This document shows, piece by piece, positions 1-7,517 of a DNA stretch of 14,998 nucleotides. Each line of letters starts with the position of its first letter. The first letter of the stretch is position 1. The notes beneath the pieces were generated by a model, which saw nothing but the letters and a program-made list of their open reading frames with translations, searched no databases and was not told the origin of the DNA. The stretch is from assembly GCA_023251695.1 (NCBI GenBank), contig JAHEYE010000059.1, forward strand, positions 490 through 15,487, written 5' to 3'. Source of the stretch: Sphingobacteriaceae bacterium. Lineage in GTDB: Bacteria > Bacteroidota > Bacteroidia > B-17B0 > Aurantibacillaceae. The position numbers and the translations under genes are program-made.

Positions 1-1081
1 ATTCATCAAACATGGCTTTATATTCCAGCCAGTAGGCCAACTCACCCGGACCGCCAACATAACACAAGTTCGGTAAAATAAATTGCTGGTAACATGGCCG
101 CAAAACAACATTCGGACTTATTTTTTCGGGATATGAATTGATAAGCATTTCCATTTCCTGTTTCGAAAATACTTTATCCATGCCCGCCACCTTAAAACCA
201 TCTTTCTCTTTTTCGAAACGAACCCTTACACCATGCGCCATATAAAAACAGTTTATTTCGCGCGGGTTTACCTGTGCATCATATTTTAGCCCTTTCAGTC
301 TTTCAATTGTTGCGTTTACAGATGCAGAAGCTGAATTGTCAAAAATATCTTTTGAAAAATAAGAAGCAAATGTTGATTTCAGTTTTTTATTGCTCCCGTC
401 AGCCACCACCAAACCGTACTCTCCAAATAATTCATTTACCAAAAAACGGGTTGCAGATATCAGATCAGGGTGTATTAAATAAGCATTCTCAAACAAATTT
501 AATAAATGATGGGCGTTCGCTCCATTACCTAAAATCTCCTTCAATTTTTCCCTTACTTCATTTAAAGTTCCTGTTTTAAAATTGCCAACCGGACCTTTTT
601 CGGCCGAACTCCATTCTATTTTCTTACCGTAAGCATGAAAATGATTTACTTCCTCAAAATCATGATCCTCTCCTGCCATCCAATACACCGGAACAAAATT
701 ATTTTCGGGGAATTCAGCTTTTAATTTTTCGCAGAGATTAATTACGGAAAAAATCTTGTAAATAAAGTAAAGCGGTCCGGTAAACAAACATAACTGATGT
801 CCGGTTGTAATTGTAAATGTGTTTTCCTTTAAAAGTAGTTGGATGTTTTTTTCAGAAATAGAACTTGTGTTTTTTACACTTTTACTTTGTTCATTCAGTA
901 CCTCAACCAAAAGTGCCCGGTTGTACTTTACATTTTGAATGCCCGACAAAGCATTTTTATACCCTGGTTTATCAGGAAAGAAATTATAAAACTCTTTCAA
1001 TTCCTTTTTGCCCGACAAATAATCGAACACCAAAGAATCCAAAAGCTCCTTTCTGAGAGGCAGAGTTTTCTTCTCTAACAT
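1..1081 (-). CDS. bshC: Bacillithiol biosynthesis cysteine-adding enzyme BshC (partial, C-terminus off the left edge)
   Basis: BshC is thought to add cysteine to glucosaminyl-malate, the last step of bacillithiol synthesis, in the cytoplasm. The reading frame runs leftward from an ATG at 1079-1081 and stays open to the window edge, giving about 360 codons. I recall full-length family members as a little over 500 residues, so roughly a third is missing beyond position 1. Family hallmarks are visible in translation: a TTGHQLCLFTGPLYFIYK segment near residues 88-105, a PVYWMAGEDHDFEEVNHF segment shortly after, and a CYVGGPGELAYW stretch near the edge. It starts 4 bases after the upp stop, so it is very probably the third gene of the TPR/PD40-upp-bshC operon. 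There is no sign of damage. Confidence is high for the family; substrate and pathway come from family knowledge. Confidence 0.93.
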   Translation of the reverse strand, partial: MLEKKTLPLRKELLDSLVFDYLSGKKELKEFYNFFPDKPGYKNALSGIQNVKYNRALLVEVLNEQSKSVKNTSSISEKNIQLLLKENTFTITTGHQLCLFTGPLYFIYKIFSVINLCEKLKAEFPENNFVPVYWMAGEDHDFEEVNHFHAYGKKIEWSSAEKGPVGNFKTGTLNEVREKLKEILGNGANAHHLLNLFENAYLIHPDLISATRFLVNELFGEYGLVVADGSNKKLKSTFASYFSKDIFDNSASASVNATIERLKGLKYDAQVNPREINCFYMAHGVRVRFEKEKDGFKVAGMDKVFSKQEMEMLINSYPEKISPNVVLRPCYQQFILPNLCYVGGPGELAYWLEYKAMFDE

Positions 1082-1085
1082 TATT

Positions 1086-1736
1086 TTATAATTTACTTCC
1101 AAATGCTAAATCTCCTGCATCACCTAATCCGGGAACAATATATGCTTGCGCTGTTAATTCCTCGTCAATTGCACCGCACCATAGTGTATAATTATTATCA
1201 GGCATATGTGCTTTTACGTGGTCAATTCCCTGCTGACTCGCTATTGCGGTGACCAAATGTGTATGTTTAGCTTTTCCTTTCGCCAACAATGCTTTATAAG
1301 TTAATACCATTGATGAACCCGTTGCTAACATCGGATCGCAAAGAATTAATATTTTATCATTCAAATCCGGACAAGCCACATATTCCAGAGCAATTTCAAA
1401 AGTATTGTCTTTGTGATGTTTTCGATAGGCGCTTATAAATCCGTTTTGGGCCCTGTCGAAATAATTTAAAATTCCAAAGTGCAATGGTAAACCCGCACGG
1501 AGAATTGTAGCTACAACCGGCTGTTCTGTTAATCTAACTGTTTCTGCCGTTCCCAATGGAGTAATAGTTTCGAAAGGCTCATAATTTAATGTTTTACTTA
1601 ATTCATAAGCCATTACTTCGCCAATACGCTCCATATTCCGGCGGAAACGCATGCTGTCTTTCTGAATGTTTTCATCACGTATTTCATTTAAGAATTGTGT
1701 GAAAATTGAGTTATGCTGTGATAAATTGTGTACCAT
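1086..1736 (-). CDS. upp: Uracil phosphoribosyltransferase
   Basis: This enzyme converts uracil and PRPP to UMP and pyrophosphate in pyrimidine salvage. The protein has 216 residues, a normal family length. The PRPP-binding loop CDPMLATGSS lies at residues 133-142, and the uracil-binding C-terminal motif YIVPGLGDAGD at 199-209 is intact. A TILRAGLPL segment at 77-85 matches the conserved PPi/PRPP-contact region of the family. The ATG at 1734-1736 lies one base after the stop of the upstream TPR/PD40 gene, and bshC begins 4 bases downstream, so all three are probably co-transcribed. A uridine-phosphorylase-like gene on the opposite strand (3778-4647) could supply the uracil. The identification is secure. 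Confidence 0.96.
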   Translation of the reverse strand: MVHNLSQHNSIFTQFLNEIRDENIQKDSMRFRRNMERIGEVMAYELSKTLNYEPFETITPLGTAETVRLTEQPVVATILRAGLPLHFGILNYFDRAQNGFISAYRKHHKDNTFEIALEYVACPDLNDKILILCDPMLATGSSMVLTYKALLAKGKAKHTHLVTAIASQQGIDHVKAHMPDNNYTLWCGAIDEELTAQAYIVPGLGDAGDLAFGSKL

Positions 1737-1737
1737 G

Positions 1738-3303
1738 TTATTTTTTGCTTAGTTCTATGAATAAATGTTTTTCAGATTGGTAAGATGACTTATCCAAAAT
1801 TTCTATAGGCATTGTCGTGTCTTTAAATCCGGGTGCTTCCACATTCAAAATATATTTTCCGGGCGGAAGGATGATGATGCTTCTTCCGTTGGCAGGATTA
1901 GGATAATAATTGCCAATTAATTCCTTTGTAATAATATCGCTCACGCCAATAACTACATCGCGGTACTCGATAGTACCGTGATCGCGCGCTACCAGCTGAC
2001 CAATAAGTACCGTATAATCCAGATCCGCTTCATTAAATAATACACGGTAAATATCATAATCGCCGTTACCCCCACCCCTTATCGAAGCCACGTAACCATA
2101 TTTTCCGGATTTAGAAATTCTAAAATTCAAGTCATCGTAAGATGTATTAACAGGATAGCCCAAATTACGCGGGTTAATAAAACGCTTCTGGGTTTCATCG
2201 TAAGTCGCTTTAAAAATATCGTAGCCACCCATACTCGCATGACCTTTTGAACTAAAATAAAGTGTTTTTCCATCAGGAGATAAATTCGGAAAATCTTCAT
2301 TCATTGGAGTATTAACTCCTACGCCTGCGCTCCTCGGATCGCCCCATTTTCCGGTTGGTAGTTTTGTACAAGAATAAATATCTGTTCCCCCAAAACCACC
2401 GTCGCGGTCGCTAGCGAAATAAACCGTATTCCCATCGTTACTTACGCAAGCTGCAATTTCATCTCCCGAACTATTAATAGGCTGAGGCAACAATTCAGGC
2501 TTCGAGAAATTACCGTTCGCATACATTTTTGTCATGTAAATCTTACCTGCACCTTTATAATCTGATTTATAAATTAAAAGGATGTCGCCTTTGGCATTCA
2601 TTCCTATCACTTCTTCACCGCTGTTTCCTTCACATATGGGTTCTCCAATCACATCCGCTTCGGCATAAGTTCCATTGATTACTTTTGAAATGAAAATAGA
2701 GTTTTTATACTGACCATTATCCATTTTTTGAGCGTCCTTTTTTACGGGGCGTTTCGAATTGAACACCATATAATTTTCGGTTTCGGTGACAAAAGGATAA
2801 TAATCAGTAAATGGGGAATTTATTGTTTTGCCCAAAGACTGGAAAATCACATCTACAGGAAATTTGGTGAGCTCTTTTGCATTAATACTGTATTGGATTT
2901 CCTGTTCAACGTTCGCAAGATTCGCATAATTCCCTTTTGCCAATTCTTTAAATTTATTAAAACTGGTAATAGCTTCATCATAACGATTTGCATACTGATA
3001 AGCCCTACCTAATAAAAAATCAGCATTTGGATTGTGTTTTTCTTTAGCCACAACAGCTTCCAGATAAGAAACCGCTTTAGATTTGTTGACGTTCGAATTC
3101 AAGTAACAAACACCAATGTTGTAATTATAAGTTTCGCTTTTGGGGTCGATCGACAAAAGGTTGGTGTAATCTTCAAGAGCTTCCTCGTAATTCTCGGCCT
3201 TTAACTTAATTTCGGCTTCCAACTCCAGCTTTTTTACCTCGCTATTCTGACTGAACAGAAAGCCCGCCTGCACCATAAAAATTATACATAATTTACTCCT
3301 CAT
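1738..3303 (-). CDS. TPR and PD40 (WD40-like) repeat envelope protein without an OmpA domain
   Basis: This 521-residue exported protein has the architecture of Bacteroidota TPR-PD40 proteins. Residues 1-18 form a signal peptide ending near FLFSQ. TPR-like helices follow at about 22-125 (for example NYEEALEDYTNLLSIDP). PD40 beta-propeller blades run from about 163 to 425, with repeated motifs such as YFASDRDGGFGGTDIY (295-310) and YFSSKGHASMGGYDIF (349-364). A carboxypeptidase-regulatory-like beta-sandwich occupies about 432-505. Relatives such as the type IX secretion protein PorE usually end in a peptidoglycan-binding OmpA domain. This one stops about 15 residues after the sandwich, so it lacks that anchor. 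No lipobox cysteine is seen at the signal-peptide end, suggesting a periplasmic protein. It is the first gene of the operon with upp and bshC. Its function is unknown, probably a scaffold or binding role in the envelope. Confidence 0.85.
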   Translation of the reverse strand: MRSKLCIIFMVQAGFLFSQNSEVKKLELEAEIKLKAENYEEALEDYTNLLSIDPKSETYNYNIGVCYLNSNVNKSKAVSYLEAVVAKEKHNPNADFLLGRAYQYANRYDEAITSFNKFKELAKGNYANLANVEQEIQYSINAKELTKFPVDVIFQSLGKTINSPFTDYYPFVTETENYMVFNSKRPVKKDAQKMDNGQYKNSIFISKVINGTYAEADVIGEPICEGNSGEEVIGMNAKGDILLIYKSDYKGAGKIYMTKMYANGNFSKPELLPQPINSSGDEIAACVSNDGNTVYFASDRDGGFGGTDIYSCTKLPTGKWGDPRSAGVGVNTPMNEDFPNLSPDGKTLYFSSKGHASMGGYDIFKATYDETQKRFINPRNLGYPVNTSYDDLNFRISKSGKYGYVASIRGGGNGDYDIYRVLFNEADLDYTVLIGQLVARDHGTIEYRDVVIGVSDIITKELIGNYYPNPANGRSIIILPPGKYILNVEAPGFKDTTMPIEILDKSSYQSEKHLFIELSKK

Positions 3304-3385
3304 TTTCCGGCAAAATCCTTTAAAAGAATCAGAGAATAAATATACAATTTTTGACCATATTCCGTTGTTTATCTACTACTTTATT

Positions 3386-3393
3386 TAACTTTA
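3386..3393 (+). promoter_or_regulatory. Weak candidate promoter -7 box for the DgkA-family gene
   Basis: TAACTTTA matches the Bacteroidota -7 consensus TAnnTTTG at all but the last fixed base. A TTG at 3365-3367 lies 18 bases upstream, within the usual spacing for the -33 element. The box ends only 7 bases before the ATG at 3401, so the transcript would be nearly leaderless. In AT-rich DNA such a match can arise by chance. The other strand of this 97-base divergent region has TATATTTA facing the TPR/PD40 gene, also a one-mismatch match. Confidence 0.3.
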
Positions 3394-3400
3394 AGGCCTA

Positions 3401-3766
3401 ATGTCTTCATTCTTAAAATCATTCTCATTTGCGCTCAAAGGCATAGCACATGGCTTTAAGCAACGCAACCTGAAAATCATTTTTATTTGTGCCATTTTAA
3501 CGGTACTGGCCGCTCTCTTTTTAAAGGTTAATTCCACTGATTGGTGTATACTTTTGATTTGCATTGGAATAACTATTTCCCTTGAATTAATTAATTCTGC
3601 AATTGAGGCAATGGTGGATTTAATAAGCCCTGAATACAACCAAAAAGCCGGTAAAGCAAAAGACATGGCCGCAGGGGCTGTTCTCGTTTTTTCACTGATT
3701 TCTCTCATAATTGGAATAATGATCTTGGGAAAATATTTTTTGGATACTTTGAACCTTCAACTTTAA
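3401..3766 (+). CDS. DgkA-family membrane lipid kinase (diacylglycerol or undecaprenol kinase)
   Basis: This small integral membrane kinase phosphorylates diacylglycerol or undecaprenol with ATP at the inner membrane, recycling lipids for phospholipid or cell-wall synthesis. The 121-residue protein has three hydrophobic segments, at about 27-42, 48-66 and 92-113. The catalytic signature is intact: E62, N65 and E69 in LELINSAIEAMVD and D88 in KAKDMAAGAV. Their spacing equals E69-N72-E76-D95 of the E. coli enzyme. It reads away from the TPR/PD40 operon and ends 11 bases before the uridine-phosphorylase-like gene, so the two are probably co-transcribed. In Gram-positive bacteria this family is mainly undecaprenol kinase. 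The sequence alone does not settle the lipid, so no gene symbol is given. Confidence 0.9.
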   Translation: MSSFLKSFSFALKGIAHGFKQRNLKIIFICAILTVLAALFLKVNSTDWCILLICIGITISLELINSAIEAMVDLISPEYNQKAGKAKDMAAGAVLVFSLISLIIGIMILGKYFLDTLNLQL

Positions 3767-3777
3767 AATTTAATCAA

Positions 3778-4647
3778 ATGAGATTTGCCGAGACCGAATT
3801 AATTTTGACCGAAGACAAACGTGTTTATCACATTAACTTAAAAGCAGAAGATATTGCCGATACTGTTATTGTGGTTGGAGATCAAGGACGAGTTGCACAA
3901 ATAAGTTCTTTCTTCAGCAAAATAGATTTTAAAACCGAACACCGCGAGTTTGTAACGCATACTGGGTGGTTCAATGGCAAACGTATTACAGTTTTATCAA
4001 CCGGTATTGGTACTGATAATATTGATATTGTTATGAATGAATTGGACGCGGCTGTTAACATCAATCCTGAAACAAGAGAACTTAATCCTCATTTAAAAAA
4101 TTTAAACATCATACGGTTTGGTACCAGCGGCGCTTTACAACAGGAAATTCCGGTTAACGGAATTGTGGTAAGCTCGCACGGAATTGGTTTAGACGGGCTT
4201 TTGAATTTTTACGAAGGCTGGGAAAAAGCTTGTGAGAATGATATCAGTAACGCTTTCATCAAACACACAGGTTGGCTACCTAACCTTCCCTATCCGTATT
4301 GTGTGAAAGGTTCCGAAAACTTAATGAATAAATTCAAAAACGGTAACCATATTGGCATAACGGCCACCGCACCGGGATTTTATGGTCCGCAAGGAAGAGA
4401 AATACGTTTAAAAGCTTCAACAAAAAACCTCAACGATTTATTAACAAGTTTCAGTTATGAGGGACATAAAATTACCAACTTTGAAATGGAGACCTCAGCT
4501 CTTTACGGTTTAGGTAAAATGTTAGGCCATAACTGTCTTACCGCTTGCGTAATCATCGCCAACAGGGTGAGGAAAGAGTTCACAAAAGACTACAAAAAAA
4601 GCGTAGAGTTATTAATAGAAAATAGTTTAGAGCGATTAACAACATAA
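3778..4647 (+). CDS. Uridine-phosphorylase-like nucleoside phosphorylase
   Basis: This is a member of the PNP/UDP phosphorylase superfamily, which splits nucleosides with phosphate to give a free base and (deoxy)ribose-1-phosphate. The 289-residue protein shows the phosphate-site GDQGRV at 34-39, STGIGTDN at 74-81, FGTSGAL at 114-120, and the ribose-binding NFEMETSALYGLG at 234-246 with its EME triad. Q205 and R207 in FYGPQGREIR have the same one-residue spacing as the uracil-contacting Gln166 and Arg168 of E. coli uridine phosphorylase, which favours uridine over purines. The protein is longer than the roughly 250-residue E. coli enzyme. It starts 11 bases after the lipid kinase. Uracil it releases could be reused by upp, encoded nearby on the other strand. 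Confidence 0.86.
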   Translation: MRFAETELILTEDKRVYHINLKAEDIADTVIVVGDQGRVAQISSFFSKIDFKTEHREFVTHTGWFNGKRITVLSTGIGTDNIDIVMNELDAAVNINPETRELNPHLKNLNIIRFGTSGALQQEIPVNGIVVSSHGIGLDGLLNFYEGWEKACENDISNAFIKHTGWLPNLPYPYCVKGSENLMNKFKNGNHIGITATAPGFYGPQGREIRLKASTKNLNDLLTSFSYEGHKITNFEMETSALYGLGKMLGHNCLTACVIIANRVRKEFTKDYKKSVELLIENSLERLTT

Positions 4648-4680
4648 TTGTTAAAAAGTATTACCCTGCCTAAAAAATGA

Positions 4681-4694
4681 CCCAAGCGCTTGGG
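4681..4694. repeat. Perfect 14-bp palindrome CCCAAGCGCTTGGG
   Basis: CCCAAGCGCTTGGG is its own reverse complement. It lies between the phosphorylase stop and the SirB1-family gene and abuts a TAnnTTTG box at 4696-4703. As RNA it would form a 5-bp stem with a GCGC loop followed by CUACUUUUGUU, which could be a weak terminator for the upstream gene. As DNA it has the form of a dimeric operator at about -10 to -25 of the next promoter. The sequence cannot separate these roles. Confidence 0.5.
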
Positions 4695-4695
4695 C

Positions 4696-4703
4696 TACTT
4701 TTG
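4696..4703 (+). promoter_or_regulatory. Candidate promoter -7 box for the SirB1-family gene
   Basis: TACTTTTG is an exact match to the Bacteroidota -7 consensus TAnnTTTG. No clear TTG lies 17-23 bases upstream, because that interval is largely filled by the 14-bp palindrome. Transcription from here would start near 4709, which excludes an ATG at 4677 as the start and leaves those at 4713 and 4734. Confidence 0.42.
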
Positions 4704-4733
4704 TTATACTCTATGAAGGCCGGAAAAAATCAA

Positions 4734-5603
4734 ATGAACCTAAAAGAGGTAATTGCTTTAATTACCCTGCTTGATGACCCGGACGAGACCATCTATTCCC
4801 AGGTAAAAGAACGCTTCATTATGCTGGGGCCGCAAGCCATCCCGCATTTGGAAACTGCCTTCGAGAATAGCTTTGATGTGATGATGCAAAAACGCATCGA
4901 AACCATTATCCGCAACATTAATTTTCAGGCCCTCCACAAAGCCCTTAAACATTGGGCCGAACACGAACAGGAAGATTTGTTCAAAGGGGTTTGTATGATT
5001 GCCCGATACCAATATCCCGACCTGGATGAAAACAAAATAAAAAAACAAATTCTGCAGTTAAAGCAGGACGTATGGCTTGAAATTCATGACGACCTTACCG
5101 CCCTCGAAAAAGTTAAGATCATCAATCATATTTTATTTGAAGTACACCAGTTCAGCGGAAATATCACCAATTATCACGCACCGCAAAATTCATTCTTAAA
5201 TGTAGTTCTCGAAACCAAAAAAGGAAACCCGGTGATGTTAAGTGTTGTGTATGCTTTAATATGTAAAGAACTGGATATTCCTGTTTTTGGGGTGAATTTG
5301 CCTCAGCATTTTGTTCTGGCATATGTAAACGATTACGCTAATCTCTACGACACCAATCACAAAACGCTTTCCGATAATATTTTGTTTTACGTGAACCCTT
5401 TCAGCAAAGGCTTAATCTTCCAGCAAAAAGATATTGATTCCTTTCTGAAACAATTAAATGTTGAGCCTGAGAATAAATATTACCTCCCTTGCAGTAATCT
5501 GGAGATATTAAAGCGTGTATTGAATAATTTGGTGTACTCGTTCGAGAAATTAGGTTATGCCGAGAAAGTGGAAGAGCTGAAATCGCTTGAAAAGGGTTTG
5601 TAG
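4734..5603 (+). CDS. SirB1-family protein (transglutaminase-like fold, TPR-like C-terminus)
   Basis: The protein belongs to the SirB1/TglpF-type transglutaminase-like family, whose biochemical role is unestablished. It has 289 residues from the chosen start. The N-terminal part (about 1-60) is helical and HEAT-like (LLDDPDETIYSQVKERF). The family signature lies around residues 154-200: FLNVVLETKKGNPVMLSVV, then GVNLPQHFVLAYV and LYDTN. The position where classical transglutaminases carry the nucleophilic cysteine appears to be serine in MLSVVYALIC, so catalysis is doubtful. The C-terminus looks like one TPR hairpin. ATGs at 4677 and 4713 are also in frame. The first would place the palindrome and promoter-like box inside the gene, so I reject it; 4713 remains possible. 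It converges on the phosphoglycosyl transferase gene. Confidence 0.85.
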   Translation: MNLKEVIALITLLDDPDETIYSQVKERFIMLGPQAIPHLETAFENSFDVMMQKRIETIIRNINFQALHKALKHWAEHEQEDLFKGVCMIARYQYPDLDENKIKKQILQLKQDVWLEIHDDLTALEKVKIINHILFEVHQFSGNITNYHAPQNSFLNVVLETKKGNPVMLSVVYALICKELDIPVFGVNLPQHFVLAYVNDYANLYDTNHKTLSDNILFYVNPFSKGLIFQQKDIDSFLKQLNVEPENKYYLPCSNLEILKRVLNNLVYSFEKLGYAEKVEELKSLEKGL

Positions 5604-5624
5604 AAGAATTCAACTACGATTTTT

Positions 5625-5711
5625 TTGGCTAAAGCCAATTTAATTCTATTAATTGTTGCCACGACCTTAAGGTCGTGGCAATTTAATTTATAACAGATAG
5701 GACTTTAGTCC
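5625..5711. repeat. Three-palindrome intergenic element (REP/BIME-like), probable bidirectional terminator
   Basis: Three palindromes fill an 87-base stretch between convergent genes. The first is TTGGCTAAAGCCAA at 5625-5638. The second is a perfect 26-bp palindrome at 5656-5681, made of TTGCCACGACCTT and its exact reverse complement. The third is GGACTTTAGTCC at 5700-5711. The ten bases CAATTTAATT follow each of the first two (5636-5645 and 5679-5688), so the unit has internal direct repetition. The 26-bp stem followed by TTTAATTTA could end transcription rightward, and AT-rich DNA on its other side could do so leftward. The composite form resembles interspersed palindromic repeats I recall from Bacteroidota intergenic regions, but copy number cannot be seen in one window. 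Confidence 0.65.
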
Positions 5712-5715
5712 AAAA

Positions 5716-6306
5716 TTAGCTATTGAAAATTTTGCCTATTGTTTTAAAGATAAGTTTAAGGTCGGTACCCAAACCCGCTTCATTAATGTATTTAAGATTG
5801 AGTTGCAGTTTGGAAGGCATTACTTCTTTAATATAGGTCTCTTCAGGATTTTGAGATTTAGCAAGTAATTCGTTTTCGTTTATATAGTCGATAGAAGCAT
5901 AGTCGGTAATGCCAGGCTGAACAGATAAAACCTTCTTTTGCTCCTCATTATACATTTCAACATACTTACGGACTTCAGGCCTTGGCCCCACCAAACTCAT
6001 ACTACCAAACAATACATTAAATAATTGTGGAAGTTCGTCCAATTTAAACTTCCGTAAAAAATAACCAACCGCTGTTATTCTCGGGTCGCGACCACCAACC
6101 GTTAACAATCCTTTTTTATCGGAATTGTTGGCCATGGAACGGAACTTGAATAATTTGAAATCAACGTTGTTCTTCCCCACCCTTGTCTGTAAATAGAAAA
6201 TGGGGAAACCAGATGTTATGGCAACGGCAATACTAATAAGTAGTAAAACCGGCGATAAAAGGATAAGGCCAATGAGAGAAGCAATGATATCGAAGAGTCT
6301 TTTCAA
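5716..6306 (-). CDS. Small polyprenyl-phosphate phosphoglycosyl transferase (PglC-like bacterial sugar transferase)
   Basis: This monotopic membrane enzyme transfers a sugar-1-phosphate from a UDP-sugar to undecaprenyl phosphate, starting a lipid-linked glycan on the cytoplasmic face. The 196-residue length matches the minimal PglC type rather than the large WcaJ/WbaP type. It has a hydrophobic re-entrant helix at about 5-30, the motif FKLFKFRSM at 50-58, the catalytic Asp-Glu dyad D90-E91 in LRKFKLDELPQL, and SLVGPRPE at 104-111. The start is TTG at 6304-6306, overlapping the TGA of the upstream aminotransferase (TTGA). The usual family N-terminus (KRLFDI) follows at once and the next in-frame ATG is at residue 58, so TTG is convincing. 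Translation is probably coupled to the aminotransferase. The sugar is unknown; an amino sugar is likely from context. Confidence 0.92.
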   Translation of the reverse strand: MKRLFDIIASLIGLILLSPVLLLISIAVAITSGFPIFYLQTRVGKNNVDFKLFKFRSMANNSDKKGLLTVGGRDPRITAVGYFLRKFKLDELPQLFNVLFGSMSLVGPRPEVRKYVEMYNEEQKKVLSVQPGITDYASIDYINENELLAKSQNPEETYIKEVMPSKLQLNLKYINEAGLGTDLKLIFKTIGKIFNS

Positions 6307-7511
6307 CCCAATACCTTATTTACCGATTCAAGTACAGCTTTTATAACCGTTTCGGTGAGTTCGTTATTAAGGTCATAATATACAGGTAAACTGATTTCTG
6401 CACTGTAATTCTTATAAGCCACCGGATAATTTTTAATGTCGTAACCAAGATTCTTATAAAAACTCATACAAGGCACCGGAATGAAGTGGACGTTAACAGA
6501 AACATCCCGGTCGAAAATCTCTTTAATAATGGCATCGCGCTGTTGTTCGCTTATTCCTTTAATACGCAAAGGATATAAATGATAACAGCTTGTTTTATTG
6601 GCCTTGCTATAGATAGGCAAAGTAAATCTTTGGTCTTTAATGAATGCAGCCGCATATTTATCAAATATCTCCCGTCGCCGGACCAAAGTATCATTATCGT
6701 AACGTTCAATTTCAATTAAACCAATCGCTGCACAAATATCTGTCATATTACATTTATAACCCGCCTCAATAATATCATAACGCCAGTTTCCTTTTTGGGT
6801 TTTGGCTAAAGCATCTTTATTCTGACCATGAAGTGTTTTAATACAGAGGTATTTATAGATGGCTTCGTTATCAAAAGGTTCAGGCAGGTTCAAACAAACT
6901 GCTCCTCCTTCGGCGGTCACCAGATTTTTCACGGCATGGAAGGAAAAGATGGAAACATCGCAAAGACTCCCGGTTTTCTTTCCATTATAAGAAGCGCCAA
7001 AAGAATGAGCCGCATCTGCAAGTACTAAAACTCTGCCTAATTGTTTTTGGATATCGTTATTGGGTTTGAATTTATCTTTGTTTCTTACTGATATAGCATT
7101 AATCTCTTCAAAATCGCAAGGCCATCCGGCAAAATCGACCGGCATGATGGCTTTTGTTTTTGAAGTTATGGCTTTTTCAATAGCTGAAGTATTAATATTG
7201 AAGTCGTGCTCGTTCACATCCACAAAAACAGGCGTAGCGCCGCAATGGATGATGACATTGGCTGTTGCTGTATAAGTATAGGCAGGCAAAATAACCTCAT
7301 CGCCTTCTTTCACACCAAACCAACGTAACATTATCTCTAAACCTGCAGTTGCCGAATTCAAACATAAGGTGTTTTTATTGCCACAATAAGCTGTAATTTT
7401 TTTCTCGAACTCCTTGGTACGCGGGCCCGTAGTAATCCAACCCGACTTTAAAGCTTTAACTACTTCGTCGCAAATTTTATCATCAATACGTGGTGGCGAA
7501 AATGGGATCAT
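6303..7511 (-). CDS. DegT/DnrJ/EryC1/StrS-family PLP-dependent sugar aminotransferase
   Basis: This enzyme family aminates nucleotide-linked keto-sugars, typically UDP-4-keto-6-deoxy sugars, using glutamate and PLP. The 402-residue protein contains LNSATAGLEI at 51-60, ILPAYTYTATANVI at 74-87, the PLP-ring aspartate D166 in LADAAHSFGA, and the Schiff-base lysine K195 in FSFHAVKNLVTAEGGA. About 20 charged residues at 142-160 look like an insertion relative to compact members such as PglE. Its stop overlaps the TTG start of the phosphoglycosyl transferase. The pair resembles PglE-PglC of Campylobacter protein glycosylation, but no acetyltransferase equivalent to PglD is adjacent. An inverted repeat lies 7 bases upstream of the ATG. 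The family is secure; the substrate is inferred only from context. Confidence 0.92.
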   Translation of the reverse strand: MIPFSPPRIDDKICDEVVKALKSGWITTGPRTKEFEKKITAYCGNKNTLCLNSATAGLEIMLRWFGVKEGDEVILPAYTYTATANVIIHCGATPVFVDVNEHDFNINTSAIEKAITSKTKAIMPVDFAGWPCDFEEINAISVRNKDKFKPNNDIQKQLGRVLVLADAAHSFGASYNGKKTGSLCDVSIFSFHAVKNLVTAEGGAVCLNLPEPFDNEAIYKYLCIKTLHGQNKDALAKTQKGNWRYDIIEAGYKCNMTDICAAIGLIEIERYDNDTLVRRREIFDKYAAAFIKDQRFTLPIYSKANKTSCYHLYPLRIKGISEQQRDAIIKEIFDRDVSVNVHFIPVPCMSFYKNLGYDIKNYPVAYKNYSAEISLPVYYDLNNELTETVIKAVLESVNKVLG

Positions 7512-7517
7512 GCTTCG

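Noticed and set aside
274..579. Plus-strand open frame inside the bshC region
   Set aside because: It lies fully antisense to the clearly conserved bshC frame and its translation shows no family motif.
4677..4733. Earlier ATG at 4677 for the SirB1-family gene
   Set aside because: It would translate through the palindrome and the promoter-like box; the family-like sequence begins near 4734.
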